NCBI GenBank assembly: GCA_913063375.1
Contig: CAJXXR010000003.1
Coordinates: forward strand, 1-64,000
Direction: 5' to 3'
Source of the DNA: an uncultured Flavobacteriales bacterium
GTDB taxonomy: Bacteria > Bacteroidota > Bacteroidia > Flavobacteriales > CAJXXR01
DNA length: 64,000 nucleotides
Position 1 is the stretch's first letter. Every line of letters begins with the position of its first letter. The notes beneath the pieces were generated by a model that was given only the letters and a program-made list of their open reading frames with translations, was not told the DNA's origin and did no database searches. The translations under genes and the position numbers were made by a program. Below are positions 7,081-15,778 of this stretch, piece after piece.

Positions 7081-7917
7081 ATGAAAAAACAATTTACCGC
7101 GACTTTATTGCCAATCTTTTGTGCAATTTTCAGTTTTCAGGTTAAAGCACAAGTAAGCTTACCTTATTCCTCTGGTTTCAATAATACAAGTGATTTAGAA
7201 GCTTGGGAGGAATTCCAACTTATTCCGAGTAGTTTCAGTTCATGGGAAACGAACACAATGAGTGGTTATGGTGGGTCAGGGTCTATTGGACATGACTATG
7301 CACCTTCAACTGCAGATAGTGTAGTGGATGATTGGTTCGTATCTCCAGAATTTTCTATTCCTAATGGGGGTAGTTTGGATTCACTTAGGTATAAGTTTTC
7401 TGGTTTCTCAACACCACAAGCGGGAGATACGATTGGGCTCTACCTTTTACAAGGTTCTCAAGACCCTTCATTGGCTTCAGCTACGATATTGTTAAAGGAT
7501 TTTAGAGATACTAGTTATACCGCTGATAATGTTTGGCATATTATCTCCAATATAGATTTACAATCCTTTACAGGTGCTAGTTATTTTGGAATTAGATATA
7601 GAAGTATAGATGTGTCTTCTCAATGGCTGACAGTAGGATTGGATAATTTTGCCATTAGCGAAATAGAAAATGTTGGTCAGGATGAATTAACAGCTAGTGA
7701 CTGGACTATTTATCCAAATCCTAGTTCTGGGATCGTTGTACTTGATAGCGAGATTGAATACGCATCAATCAAGATTTTTAATGGTCTGGGTCAGTTGGTT
7801 TATGAGAAAGTGAATTTGGATACAAATTCAAGATTAGAATTGGATTTATCCAGTCTTGAAAAGGGTGTTTACTGGCTTAATTTGGATGGTTCTTCTCAGA
7901 AGATCATTATCCAATAG
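7081..7917 (+). CDS. Secreted choice-of-anchor J (cleaved-adhesin type) protein with T9SS sorting domain
   Basis: A 278-aa protein. The signal peptide ends at VKAQ (about residue 24). Residues 27-195 follow the choice-of-anchor J pattern: LPYSSGFN near the start, SWE-TN, DDWFVSPEFSIPNGG, GDTIGLYLL and GLDNFAISEIE. This is a jelly-roll fold common in secreted Bacteroidota adhesins and peptidase accessories. Residues about 208-278 (YPNPSSGIVVLD... to KIIIQ) form a T9SS sorting domain. A binding or adhesive surface role is likely, ligand unknown. It is a single-gene unit with terminators on both sides. Confidence 0.85.
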   Translation: MKKQFTATLLPIFCAIFSFQVKAQVSLPYSSGFNNTSDLEAWEEFQLIPSSFSSWETNTMSGYGGSGSIGHDYAPSTADSVVDDWFVSPEFSIPNGGSLDSLRYKFSGFSTPQAGDTIGLYLLQGSQDPSLASATILLKDFRDTSYTADNVWHIISNIDLQSFTGASYFGIRYRSIDVSSQWLTVGLDNFAISEIENVGQDELTASDWTIYPNPSSGIVVLDSEIEYASIKIFNGLGQLVYEKVNLDTNSRLELDLSSLEKGVYWLNLDGSSQKIIIQ

Positions 7918-7985
7918 CATTTCAATTATGTTATTGATTTGTTGATAAGGGGAATGATTCAATTTAAAATAAGGGTTTTTTTAGC

Positions 7986-8021
7986 AAAAAGGTCCACCTC
8001 TTGAGGTGGACCTTTTTCTTT
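7986..8021. terminator. Bidirectional terminator between convergent genes
   Basis: Nearly perfect palindrome AAAAAGGTCCACCTC-TTGA-G...GACCTTTTT between the plus-strand gene ending at 7917 and the minus-strand gene ending at 8052. The seed AAAAGGTCCA is the same as in the tRNA-Thr terminators. Confidence 0.85.
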
Positions 8022-8051
8022 TGAGAATTGAATAGCTTCTGATGCCGATCA

Positions 8052-10022
8052 TTAAAAAATGATTAATTTCTTTGTTTCAATTAATTCATTCCCTTTTCTG
8101 ATTTCAATAAAATACATTCCAGAATGAAGATGTCTTGTATCTATCGTGAGATCTGTAACAGTATCGTTAATGTTTTTCAAGATAACCACCTTTCCTTGAT
8201 TGTCCGTAAGCCTTATGTCGGTTGGGTAAATGAAATTAAAACGAAGCTGTACATAATCAGAGGTAGGGTTTGGGAAGATGCTGATCTTGGAGTCTAATAT
8301 ATTTTCTTCATTTCCAAGCCAATTGAAAGGGAGACAAGCTGAAATGCTAGAGCAATCGTCAACGGTGACTTCAACAGCATAATAACCATTCGTTAGCGGA
8401 TAGAAGTCTTGCATGTTTTCTCCCGGTATTTTAGTGAATCCATCGTTGCAATCTAGCCATTGGTATAAAGCATTTGGTATAGTTGCACTAAGATGGCTTA
8501 TATGGGTATTGACACTTGCGTTGGAGTAGCATTGAGAAAGTTTTACAACGAATGCATTTGTTAGTCCAGAGGCGGTTAGGTTTAAGGTGTCTAGACTTGG
8601 ATCGAAATCTACACTTTGTTCAAAGCTTCCGACCGTTATAATATTGCCAAGATAATCTATAGTAATATCATTGGGGTATTCATATCCTATTCCGTCCATT
8701 GTATTTAAGGAATTAAAATTTCCATTTTCATCTAACTTTAGAAGGTATATATCCCTACCACCTGTAGGAGTTAGTATAAATTCTGATTCGTTTGGATCTA
8801 AATCTTTTGTGTATTCAATTCCGCCTGTAAAATATATATTGTTCATTTGGTCTAGCGTGAATTCAAAGCCTGAAAAAGGATAGAATTCCCAAGATTTGGC
8901 CCATAAAAAATCTCCTTGGCTATTAAGTTTAAGTAGGAACTTATTAGAAGGTCCAAATGAGGTCATACTAAATGTGTCTATTCCTGGATCGAAATCAAAT
9001 GTATTAGTAAAGAGGCCTGATATTAGTATATTGTCGTTATTGTCTATTTTTATAGATTTTCCTGTTGAAAAGCTTATGAATGATTGGTCTTGAATTGATT
9101 TAGCCCATACAAAATCCCCATCTGTATCCAATTTTAGGATAAATACATTACAAGCTCCGAAATTTATTGAATTAGAATTGTTTATTGTTAAAATATAACT
9201 AGTAGTATCTGGATCAAAGTCTACTGAATTAGTATAATTTCCGGTAATAAGGATGTCTCCTTCGGAATTAATGTCCATCGAATATCCATATACAAAACCT
9301 GTTGAATTTCCATTTGCCCCATTTCCATTCACTGTTTTAACCCAAATGAAATCTCCTTCTCTTTTTAGTTTTAGAACAAAAAGGTCAGCGTGTTCTTCGT
9401 TAATGACATTGTAAATTGAATCTCCAAAGTCAAAGTCTGTAGTACCGGAAAAATATCCTGCTATATATACATTGGCTGAATCATCTGTTCTAATATTGAA
9501 TGAATTATCTTCCTGCAAACCTCCATAGTTATGCGCCCATAAAAAATTACCGCTATTGTTAAGTTTTAAAATAAAGGCATCGCGTGATCCATTACTGGTA
9601 AGGAAATATGGATTCTCATTGGTGCTGAAATCTATTGTTCCAACCAATTCTCCTGTTATATAGATATCATCAAATTCATCTATATGAATATCATTTCCAA
9701 TTATTGATGTATAACTCTCTCCTCCAAAGGTCTTTGCCCAAACTAGATTTCCGGCGCTGTCTAGTTTTTGTACATACATACTTCTTATATTGCCTGTGGA
9801 TACATCCTGAAGGATTCCTGGTCCTGGGTCTAAATCTACTGTATCAATAAAATTACCAACAATATAGATATAACCATCTCTTGTTGTAACTGCGGTTGCT
9901 TCGGCGGTATTATTTCCTCCTACCTGTATTGCCCAATCAGTATGTAAGTTTTGTCCTTGTAATTTGGGAGTTAAAAAAGTTAAAAAAGTGAAAAGTGAAA
10001 AGATAAATTTTTTAAAATTCAT
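8052..10022 (-). CDS. Secreted SBBP beta-propeller protein with Cys-module and T9SS sorting domain
   Basis: A 656-aa protein with a signal peptide (MNFKKFIFSLFTFLTFLTPKLQGQ) and about nine SBBP-type repeats to residue 515 (TVDLDPGPG, TIDFSTNE, TDFDFGDS and TVDFDP variants). A short Cys module from about 525 to 580 has the pattern ALYQWLDCNDGF-x2-IPG...GYYAVEVT-x3-C-x5-C. A T9SS sorting domain follows (IFPNPTSDYVQLRF to KKLIIF). It is longer and more diverged than the copies at 277 and 2533 and closer in layout to the protein at 48149, including the Cys module. Surface exposure is expected, ligand unknown. Confidence 0.9.
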   Translation of the reverse strand: MNFKKFIFSLFTFLTFLTPKLQGQNLHTDWAIQVGGNNTAEATAVTTRDGYIYIVGNFIDTVDLDPGPGILQDVSTGNIRSMYVQKLDSAGNLVWAKTFGGESYTSIIGNDIHIDEFDDIYITGELVGTIDFSTNENPYFLTSNGSRDAFILKLNNSGNFLWAHNYGGLQEDNSFNIRTDDSANVYIAGYFSGTTDFDFGDSIYNVINEEHADLFVLKLKREGDFIWVKTVNGNGANGNSTGFVYGYSMDINSEGDILITGNYTNSVDFDPDTTSYILTINNSNSINFGACNVFILKLDTDGDFVWAKSIQDQSFISFSTGKSIKIDNNDNILISGLFTNTFDFDPGIDTFSMTSFGPSNKFLLKLNSQGDFLWAKSWEFYPFSGFEFTLDQMNNIYFTGGIEYTKDLDPNESEFILTPTGGRDIYLLKLDENGNFNSLNTMDGIGYEYPNDITIDYLGNIITVGSFEQSVDFDPSLDTLNLTASGLTNAFVVKLSQCYSNASVNTHISHLSATIPNALYQWLDCNDGFTKIPGENMQDFYPLTNGYYAVEVTVDDCSSISACLPFNWLGNEENILDSKISIFPNPTSDYVQLRFNFIYPTDIRLTDNQGKVVILKNINDTVTDLTIDTRHLHSGMYFIEIRKGNELIETKKLIIF

Positions 10023-10283
10023 AGTGTCTTTTATTAAAATTGAAAGATGAAAAAATAGAGAGTTATTTATTAATTATTTGTTACTGTTTTAATTGGATTG
10101 ATGTAAAATAGTGAATTGTTATATAACGAAGGTATTTGTTTAAAATATAATCAAATAGGCTAGATTATGGTTTTTTTTTAATTTGGAGAGAAAGGTAGGT
10201 AGGGATAGAGTAAGCTAGATCAATAGAAAAGAATTTTTAAAACCAATTGAATAAATCGATTGCTAACCATTATCCAGAAAATA
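10023..10283. other. Intergenic upstream region of the propeller gene
   Basis: AT-rich spacer with a T9 tract near 10173-10181. It must hold the promoter of the minus-strand gene at 8052, but no strong TTG/TAnnTTTG pair was found. No gene is seen. Confidence 0.4.
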
Positions 10284-10313
10284 AAAAAGCACCATTTGAT
10301 AATGGTGCTTTTT
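10284..10313 (-). terminator. Terminator of the lipoprotein gene at 10354
   Basis: Arms AAAAGCACCATT and AATGGTGCTTTT, loop TGAT, with T runs on both strands. Placed about 40 bases beyond the stop codon of the minus-strand gene. Confidence 0.85.
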
Positions 10314-10353
10314 AGGGTATTGTATATTTGAGATGATCTTTCAGATTAAAAAA

Positions 10354-10782
10354 CTAATCCATTACCTGTTCAAATTTTTGGATTTTGTGGTATGTACCCT
10401 CTCCTTCTAATATGATTTCAAAGCCATAATTGGTTAAGGAGATAATACCTACTTCCATATCTTCTCCAGTGGTCAATGTACGATCTATAAATTCATAAAG
10501 AAAGGTGTCGTTTGAAAATTCAAATGGAAAGATGGTGTCCAATTCTGTTTGGTTGGAGTATAATTCAACAGTTCCATTGGATAGAAAAGTCATCCTATAT
10601 TCATTGTCGGCAATTGGATTGTAAACTATGCTGTCTAAATCAGCCTCTCCATTTGGAAAGTCATGTGTTGCTTCTGCTACCTGTTTCCAAGTCCCATACA
10701 GTAAAACTTCCTCTGAAATGGAGTCTTTTTCACAGGCTGTAAGGCAAAAAATAAAGCTTAATAGAAGGCTAAGTCTTTTCAT
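10354..10782 (-). CDS. Lipocalin-like lipoprotein
   Basis: A 142-aa protein with lipobox LTAC (Cys about residue 17) after a short hydrophobic leader. The mature part opens with LLYGTWKQVAEATHDFPNG and has MTFLSNGTVELYSN, the order seen in lipocalin-like lipoproteins of Bacteroidota ('GTW' start, then F-x-x-NG-x-V). Such proteins are thought to bind small hydrophobic ligands in the periplasm, but no ligand can be inferred. It reads as a single-gene unit. The protein at 11374 has the same layout and may be a distant relative. Confidence 0.75.
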   Translation of the reverse strand: MKRLSLLLSFIFCLTACEKDSISEEVLLYGTWKQVAEATHDFPNGEADLDSIVYNPIADNEYRMTFLSNGTVELYSNQTELDTIFPFEFSNDTFLYEFIDRTLTTGEDMEVGIISLTNYGFEIILEGEGTYHKIQKFEQVMD

Positions 10783-10947
10783 AATAAACGAACTAATGTT
10801 GAGTGTTGAGGGTGATTATTTTGTGGGCGAAATATAGTCATTTATTTTAAGTTGCTTACCATTCTATTTTGAGAGTTCGTGTTTACAGGCTTTTCTCCTT
10901 TCTACTCACTGAATTCAGTGAGATTAATAAATCCTAGTTTTCGGTTA

Positions 10948-10978
10948 TTGTATAATCTTTTGAATCTCAGTATTTTTG
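10948..10978 (+). promoter_or_regulatory. Bacteroidota-type promoter for the NUMOD1-like gene
   Basis: TTG (10948-10950), a 20-bp spacer, then a perfect TAnnTTTG element, TATTTTTG (10971-10978). Transcription would start near 10984, about 34 bases before the ATG at 11018. Confidence 0.6.
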
Positions 10979-11017
10979 AATATAGATAACAATAGATAAT
11001 TTATATAATAAGTTTTT

Positions 11018-11320
11018 ATGATAAAATTCCCATTGTCCTTCACTGAGAAGGAAGATTTAATTGTATGGTGCAGAAAGCACTTGTCACAAAAGGAAAAAAG
11101 AAATATTCAGGACTATAGTGCTGGAAATATAAAATTGAGAGCTATTCCTGTTTATGTCTTTGATACCCATGGAAATACTATTGGTGAGTTTAACTCGATT
11201 AGGGCTACGGCAAGGGAATTGGATGTTTCCGTTTCAAAGGTTTCTAATGCAATAAAGAATCGGTCGAAGTTGTACGGTATGTTTTATATTTCCAATAACG
11301 CAGTTTTAGAGTTGTCTTAG
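11018..11320 (+). CDS. Stand-alone NUMOD1-like DNA-binding protein
   Basis: A 100-aa protein. Residues about 48-95 (PVYVFDTHGNTIGEF then NSIRATARELDVSVSKVSNA, ending LYGMFYIS) follow the NUMOD1 pattern: V-Y-x-D-x-x-G, F-x-SI-x-x-A-A-x-x-L-x-V-S-x-x-x-V-S-x-A-I, then a short beta end. NUMOD1 is a helix-turn-helix module normally fused to homing endonucleases. Here there is no nuclease domain; the N-terminal 47 residues are charged and unrecognised. It may be a small transcription factor or a relic of a mobile element. It has its own promoter and terminator. Confidence 0.75.
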   Translation: MIKFPLSFTEKEDLIVWCRKHLSQKEKRNIQDYSAGNIKLRAIPVYVFDTHGNTIGEFNSIRATARELDVSVSKVSNAIKNRSKLYGMFYISNNAVLELS

Positions 11321-11322
11321 GT

Positions 11323-11362
11323 AAAAAAAAAGAGCCATCTATTAGTAGATGGCTCTTTTTTT
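11323..11362. terminator. Bidirectional terminator
   Basis: Palindrome AAAAAGAGCCATCTA-TTAG-TAGATGGCTCTTTTTTT between the convergent genes at 11018 and 11374, with A and T tracts on both sides. Confidence 0.9.
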
Positions 11363-11373
11363 AAGGTATTGAA

Positions 11374-11856
11374 TTAGTCCTTGGTTAAGGTCCATTCATA
11401 TTTTAACAGTACCGAGTCGTGAGGAAATTCATAAAAATAACTTTCCATTTCTAGGTATACCGTATTTTCATTGGAAACACGTAATAGCGTGTAGGGTGAT
11501 GTGTGGCTTCCACAGTTTTCGTCTAATGCGAACGTGGAGTTGTTTATTTTTATCCAGTTGCAATCAAATGAAGCTAGTTCATTCATTTCGCAGACTTCAG
11601 GATTTTCTACCAACATATCGAAATTAGTCATAAATGTGAAAGTTTCATCTTTCATGCATTCATCCATATCCGTCATATATGCTTTTACAATATCTGGACC
11701 GCTGACATCTACACTTACAACTTTATCAAAAATAACGGCAGACTTGGACCAGGTTCCACTTGTTAGAATTTCTGTATTATCTGGGGGCACTACTTTGTCT
11801 TCTTCACAGGAAATAAAAGCTAATGTCAAAGCTGAAAATAAGATAAGGTGTTTCAT
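11374..11856 (-). CDS. Uncharacterised lipoprotein, lipocalin-like
   Basis: A 160-aa protein with lipobox FISC (Cys about 17), then an acidic linker (EEDKVVPPDN). TSGTWSKSAV begins the mature domain, recalling the GTW start of lipocalin-like lipoproteins. Several Cys (DECMKDE, PEVCEMNE, FDCNW, ENCGS) could form two disulfides in the periplasm. Function unknown. It is transcribed alone toward the shared terminator. Confidence 0.7.
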   Translation of the reverse strand: MKHLILFSALTLAFISCEEDKVVPPDNTEILTSGTWSKSAVIFDKVVSVDVSGPDIVKAYMTDMDECMKDETFTFMTNFDMLVENPEVCEMNELASFDCNWIKINNSTFALDENCGSHTSPYTLLRVSNENTVYLEMESYFYEFPHDSVLLKYEWTLTKD

Positions 11857-11973
11857 AAAAAACTTTTTTATTAAAATCTAAAATTAAAAAAGCCAATGTA
11901 CATTTTTATTTTGAAAAGATGAACCTATCCAATTGCTAAGCTTCAAGGATTGTATGGTTTTACAAGTTTAGCT

Positions 11974-13362
11974 CTAATCGTTAATTTTTACACCCTTTAT
12001 ATAATAATGGCCTTCTTTTTCGGAGTTCATTTCTTCACCTGGTGAATTTATATAACCAATGGTTTGAATGAGTTTTATTTCAAATCCTGTTTCCTCTAAT
12101 AGATGGATGATTTCCTTTTTATCGAAATAGTGCAAATAGGCTAATCTATCTCCATCCGTTCTACGGTAAAAAACATCTCCAAGTTGATAGCCACATTTTT
12201 CTTGATGTAGGTTATGAAATTGCTCAATGCAGGTTGGTCCCCATTCATTCTCATTATTGATATTGAAAACATCAAAATAGAACGAGCCACCAATTTTGAG
12301 GTGTTTATTTATGTGTTTTAGTAATTTTAATCGTGTTTGGTTGTCTGGAATATGGCCAAAGCCATAGAGAAGTGTAATTGCATCATACGGGGCTTTTTCT
12401 TCCAGGTTGAAATCTGTCCAGTGTGCAAAAATGACATCCAATCCGTTTTCCTTTGCTTTTTTGACCATTTCTTCACTCGCCTCCACCCCTTGGATTTCAT
12501 AATCCAAACCAGACAACTTCCTTATTTTTAATGGGCGACGTCCTGTGCCGGTCGCTATATCGAGTACTTTATGAATAGGGAATTCACTTTTTTTAAGATC
12601 GTTGGCTATTTTATTATCAATGCTTGAGGTATAGGCATTTCTTATTGGATTTTCCTGATCCAATTGGTCATAAATATAGGCTTGTTCATTATAGTAACTT
12701 TTGTTCATTTCCATAATCTTCAAGCTATTTGGTTTTGGAAAGACTGGAAGAATTACATGGGATTTATTTTTGTTTAATTCAACAAATGGAATGAAACTAA
12801 AGGCATTGTCTTCTATGGATTTGAAATGTCCCTTTTCATCGGACCAATTTGCAGAGTTTGCTTGGTCACTTAATATTCCAATGCTGTTGGTGCTTGTATT
12901 GTAGATTTTTAAGCCTTCAAGGTTTTCCATTGGCGGATAATAGAAATGAAGCGTTACCGCATTATTTATTTTACTATTGTTTGCTATTTTGTGGATGATA
13001 CCATCTGGCTCAGAAATAATCCCCCCCTTAAAATAACTTTGAATAGCGGTTTCTCTAAGAAGGCCATTTCCCTCTTCGTAAAAGTGGTTATTGATTTCAC
13101 CTTTTAGAACAAGTACATAGCCAAAAAGACCCTGATGATGATGTATTGCACTTTCTACATTTGGTGGCCAATTGAGTAAGACGCATTCAAAGGGTTTCAA
13201 GGTAAGTATATTCCTTCCGTAACAAAATGGATTTTTTGGTTTGGGAAGCTGTTCTTCAAAATTTAATTCATCAATATTTATCTTATTCACGAAATTTTTT
13301 AAAAGGGTATCGTCAATCTTTTGAATGGATAATTGCTGAATCTTTTGGATTAAATTTTGCAT
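11974..13362 (-). CDS. Fusion protein: cysteine dioxygenase-like cupin + SAM methyltransferase
   Basis: A 462-aa protein in two parts. Residues 1-165 resemble thiol dioxygenases of the cysteine dioxygenase family: YGRN (48-51), NWPP (64-67), H74-H75-H76 and H124 as the likely iron ligands, and LHFYYPP (138-144) where the family has LHLYSPP. Residues about 220-462 are a class I methyltransferase with motif I VLDIATGTG (266-274), an acidic VEAS loop after strand 2 and FYFDVFNI later. The middle segment, 166-219, is a linker of unknown type. The family reaction is oxidation of a thiol to a sulfinate; a coupled methylation is inference. The neighbouring DUF983 gene has the same orientation, about 70 bases upstream. 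Confidence 0.8.
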   Translation of the reverse strand: MQNLIQKIQQLSIQKIDDTLLKNFVNKINIDELNFEEQLPKPKNPFCYGRNILTLKPFECVLLNWPPNVESAIHHHQGLFGYVLVLKGEINNHFYEEGNGLLRETAIQSYFKGGIISEPDGIIHKIANNSKINNAVTLHFYYPPMENLEGLKIYNTSTNSIGILSDQANSANWSDEKGHFKSIEDNAFSFIPFVELNKNKSHVILPVFPKPNSLKIMEMNKSYYNEQAYIYDQLDQENPIRNAYTSSIDNKIANDLKKSEFPIHKVLDIATGTGRRPLKIRKLSGLDYEIQGVEASEEMVKKAKENGLDVIFAHWTDFNLEEKAPYDAITLLYGFGHIPDNQTRLKLLKHINKHLKIGGSFYFDVFNINNENEWGPTCIEQFHNLHQEKCGYQLGDVFYRRTDGDRLAYLHYFDKKEIIHLLEETGFEIKLIQTIGYINSPGEEMNSEKEGHYYIKGVKIND

Positions 13363-13434
13363 CTTTATATATTTTTCAAAACCCTAATAAGTTACTGTAA
13401 AACAATGGTATATTAAAATATATACCCCTTCATT

Positions 13435-13806
13435 TTAACTTTTTTGTGGTGATTTTGTAAAGATGTTCATCCAAATTATTCTGGAGAGCCTAAAATTGTA
13501 TAAGGAAAGGCCAAGGATGGTTGTAATGCTTAATGCTAGTACCCTAAAATCAAAAATACTGTCCACGAAAAGGCGGGAAAGAATAAATAACGTCATTCCC
13601 TCAATAAAGCAAAGTCCATAACTTATATACATTGCTCCAAAGAAATATCCCGGTTCCTTTTCAAAGGTATATTGGCAGTTGATGCATTTTTTATGCATTT
13701 GGGGAAATTTCATTTTTAGCAAGTGTCCTTTGCTTTTGAATACCTTCTCGTTGTGGCAATTTGGACAGGATTCTGATAAAATACTTTGTAAACGTGTCAT
13801 AGCCAT
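13435..13806 (-). CDS. DUF983 family membrane protein
   Basis: The protein is 124 aa from the ATG at 13804-13806; the longer open frame begins at TTG. The zinc-ribbon half has SCPNCHNEKVF and KCINCQYTF, two CxxC pairs, followed by EPGYFFGAMYISYG, the hallmark of DUF983. Two membrane helices follow (FIEGMTLFILSRLF and VLALSITTILGLSLYNF). The role of the family is unknown. It is transcribed divergently from the AraC gene at 13894 and in the same direction as the dioxygenase fusion. Confidence 0.85.
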   Translation of the reverse strand: MAMTRLQSILSESCPNCHNEKVFKSKGHLLKMKFPQMHKKCINCQYTFEKEPGYFFGAMYISYGLCFIEGMTLFILSRLFVDSIFDFRVLALSITTILGLSLYNFRLSRIIWMNIFTKSPQKS

Positions 13807-13893
13807 ATTTTGTTTATGCAAAAATCGATAAAAAATTAGTTGAACCCTAGCGTCTAATTACGTAATTTGTAGGACTATTTGGACATCATATAT

Positions 13894-14775
13894 ATGAGGA
13901 ATTTATCTGTTCTTGCCATTGATCAATTTCGAATTGATCAGCCATCAAATGCATTTTATGCCAATTCTTTTGCAGAGCATTTAGCTAAACACTCTGATAA
14001 AATAAGTACACCACATAAACACGATTTTTATCTAGTAGTCATTATAACTAGAGGAGTTGGTGTTCATGAAGTTGATTTTAGAAGTTATGATGTGAAGGCT
14101 GGAAGTGTTTTTATGTTGGGACCTGGTGCAACGCATAATTGGGAACTTTCTCAGGACATTGAGGGCTATATATTTTTTCATACCAGAGAATTTTTCGATG
14201 TAAAATTTGGAGGAAGAAAGGTGGATGATTTTCCCTTTTACTTTTCTGTTCAGAATAGTCCTGTGGTCTATTTAGGAAAAAAAGAATGTATAGAATTGGT
14301 GTATTATTTTAAGGCGATCTTTAAGGAGTATTCGGACAAAAATCTGATGAAATGGCAAAAAATTGCAGCCTTGGTGGACCTTGTTTATATCCAAATATCA
14401 CGGACTTATGCAGGGGAGGCTTGGATAGAATCAAAGGCAAATATGGGGTACGCCTTAAAGATGAGAGAATTGGAAGTGATGATTAATCAACATTTTTTGG
14501 TAGAGAAATCCCCGTCAGTATATGCAGGTAAAATGAATATGAGTTCAAAACATCTGAATAGAATCATAAAATCTTTGGTCAATAAGACGGTTACGGATAT
14601 CATTGCAGATAGGGTATTGTTGGAAGCCAAAAGAATGCTTATCCATTCTGATATAAGAATAGCAGAATTAGCAGATAAGCTGGGTTATGAAGATTGTTCA
14701 TATTTTTCTAGATTGTTCAAAAGGAGGTGTGGTTTATCTCCAAAAGAATTCAGAGAAGGATATAATAGGGGCTAA
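13894..14775 (+). CDS. AraC-family transcriptional regulator
   Basis: The protein is 293 aa using the ATG at 13894; the longer frame begins at a TTG. The N-terminal cupin-type sensor has HKHDFYLVVIITRGVGVHEVD and PGATHNWEL, as in AraC ligand-binding domains. The C-terminal 100 residues carry two helix-turn-helix motifs, with SVYAGKMNMSSKHLNRIIK and IRIAELADKLGYEDCSYFSR followed by LFKRRCGLSPKEFR, the AraC signature. It binds DNA in the cytoplasm. The target could be the divergent DUF983/dioxygenase-fusion pair, since they share the upstream region; this is inference. Confidence 0.92.
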   Translation: MRNLSVLAIDQFRIDQPSNAFYANSFAEHLAKHSDKISTPHKHDFYLVVIITRGVGVHEVDFRSYDVKAGSVFMLGPGATHNWELSQDIEGYIFFHTREFFDVKFGGRKVDDFPFYFSVQNSPVVYLGKKECIELVYYFKAIFKEYSDKNLMKWQKIAALVDLVYIQISRTYAGEAWIESKANMGYALKMRELEVMINQHFLVEKSPSVYAGKMNMSSKHLNRIIKSLVNKTVTDIIADRVLLEAKRMLIHSDIRIAELADKLGYEDCSYFSRLFKRRCGLSPKEFREGYNRG

Positions 14776-14777
14776 AA

Positions 14778-14806
14778 AAAAGCCCCTATGTTAAATAGAG
14801 GCTTTG
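14778..14806. terminator. Terminator between convergent genes
   Basis: AAAGCCCCTAT / ATAGAGGCTTT with one mismatch, a T run on the minus side and a weaker one on the plus side. Confidence 0.7.
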
Positions 14807-14808
14807 GA

Positions 14809-15378
14809 TTAATTGAAACAGTAATTTTCGTTCTTAAAACTATTTAGTTTTGCTAGTCCTTCTGATAAATTCAATCGACTATCAATTTTAATGTTTCCTT
14901 GGTCTGGTGTATGAACATAATAGAAGCCATCTTTCCAAGAGGAAATTTTAATGCTTTCTCCATCGGGTAGTATAGCATTCCAGGATTTGTCTTGAGTTTG
15001 GTAGTTTAAGTTCAATTTTTCTCCTTCATTATCACCTTTAACAACCAAGAATTCAAAGTTGTTTTTTGTGGCAGTAATTTGATAGGTCTTACCATTTTTC
15101 TTGACTAGTTTTTGCTCCATTTCACCTTCTTCCATACTTAATGGATTTTTTCCATCCCAGTTTTCTACGACATTTAGATAGAATACATCCACTATAAGGG
15201 TAACTGTATACACTTGGAAGAAGACCAGTCCGTAGAAAAGTAAATTGTTTCCAAGTTTATCTGAGGTTACTTCTTTGTTCCATCCCAAAACATTGTTTGT
15301 TAAAGAGAAGGATCCAATGCAGCTTGTGAATAATATACTACAAGCCAACGCTATGGGGAGTATTATTTTTTTCATCAT
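14809..15378 (-). CDS. DUF3332 family lipoprotein
   Basis: The protein is 189 aa; a second ATG three bases in gives an equal alternative. It has a lipobox FTSC (Cys about 20) followed by IGSFSLTNNVLGWNKEV, the DUF3332 signature. A hydrophobic segment YGLVFFQVYTVTLIVDVFYLN comes next, then NVVENWDGKNPLS. The remainder is a polar beta-rich domain. Members are uncharacterised lipoproteins. Monocistronic. Confidence 0.85.
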   Translation of the reverse strand: MMKKIILPIALACSILFTSCIGSFSLTNNVLGWNKEVTSDKLGNNLLFYGLVFFQVYTVTLIVDVFYLNVVENWDGKNPLSMEEGEMEQKLVKKNGKTYQITATKNNFEFLVVKGDNEGEKLNLNYQTQDKSWNAILPDGESIKISSWKDGFYYVHTPDQGNIKIDSRLNLSEGLAKLNSFKNENYCFN

Positions 15379-15447
15379 CTAAATTTTTTATGTTGAATAC
15401 TAAAGGTACGGTTTTTTAAAGCGAATAGAATTAGATTTTCTATAAAC

Positions 15448-15484
15448 GAAAAAGGAAAGCAGTTGATGCAACCGCTTTCCTTTT
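15448..15484 (-). terminator. Terminator of the HTH/membrane-protein operon
   Basis: On the minus strand AAAAGGAAAGC pairs with GCTTTCCTTTT around a partly paired inner arm (GGTTGCATCAACT) and is followed by T5. It lies immediately after the stop at 15488. Confidence 0.8.
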
Positions 15485-15487
15485 ACC

Positions 15488-15778
15488 TTATTTTTTAAGG
15501 TTTAGTAATTTGCTAATTTCATTTACATATTTTTCAAAAGCCTCAATTCCTTTGGGACAAACTTTACACTCTGTATAGGGATAGTTGTTCTTGAAGGTTT
15601 TAGTGATTTCAATATAGCCCACCTCTTTGAGTTTGGTAAGTTGTACACTTAAGTTTCCTTTACTAGCTTCCGTTTTTTCGAGTAGGTAGCCAAAATCAGC
15701 ATGTTCTAAGCTAATAAGTAAGGATAGGATCGATAATCGGAGCTCATTGTGTAATAAGGGATCCAATTTTTTAGCCAT
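15488..15778 (-). CDS. Winged-helix transcriptional regulator (HTH_34 type)
   Basis: A 96-aa protein. LDPLLHNELRLSILSLL opens the fold, then ADFGYLLEKTEASKGNLSVQLTKL is the recognition helix-turn-helix, and EVGYIEITKTF with YTECKVCPKGIEAFEKYV forms the wing and dimer helix. This fits the small MarR/ArsR-like HTH_34 family. Its start overlaps the end of the membrane-protein gene by 8 bases, so the two are translationally coupled. It probably regulates its own operon (see the dyad at 16385). Confidence 0.88.
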   Translation of the reverse strand: MAKKLDPLLHNELRLSILSLLISLEHADFGYLLEKTEASKGNLSVQLTKLKEVGYIEITKTFKNNYPYTECKVCPKGIEAFEKYVNEISKLLNLKK

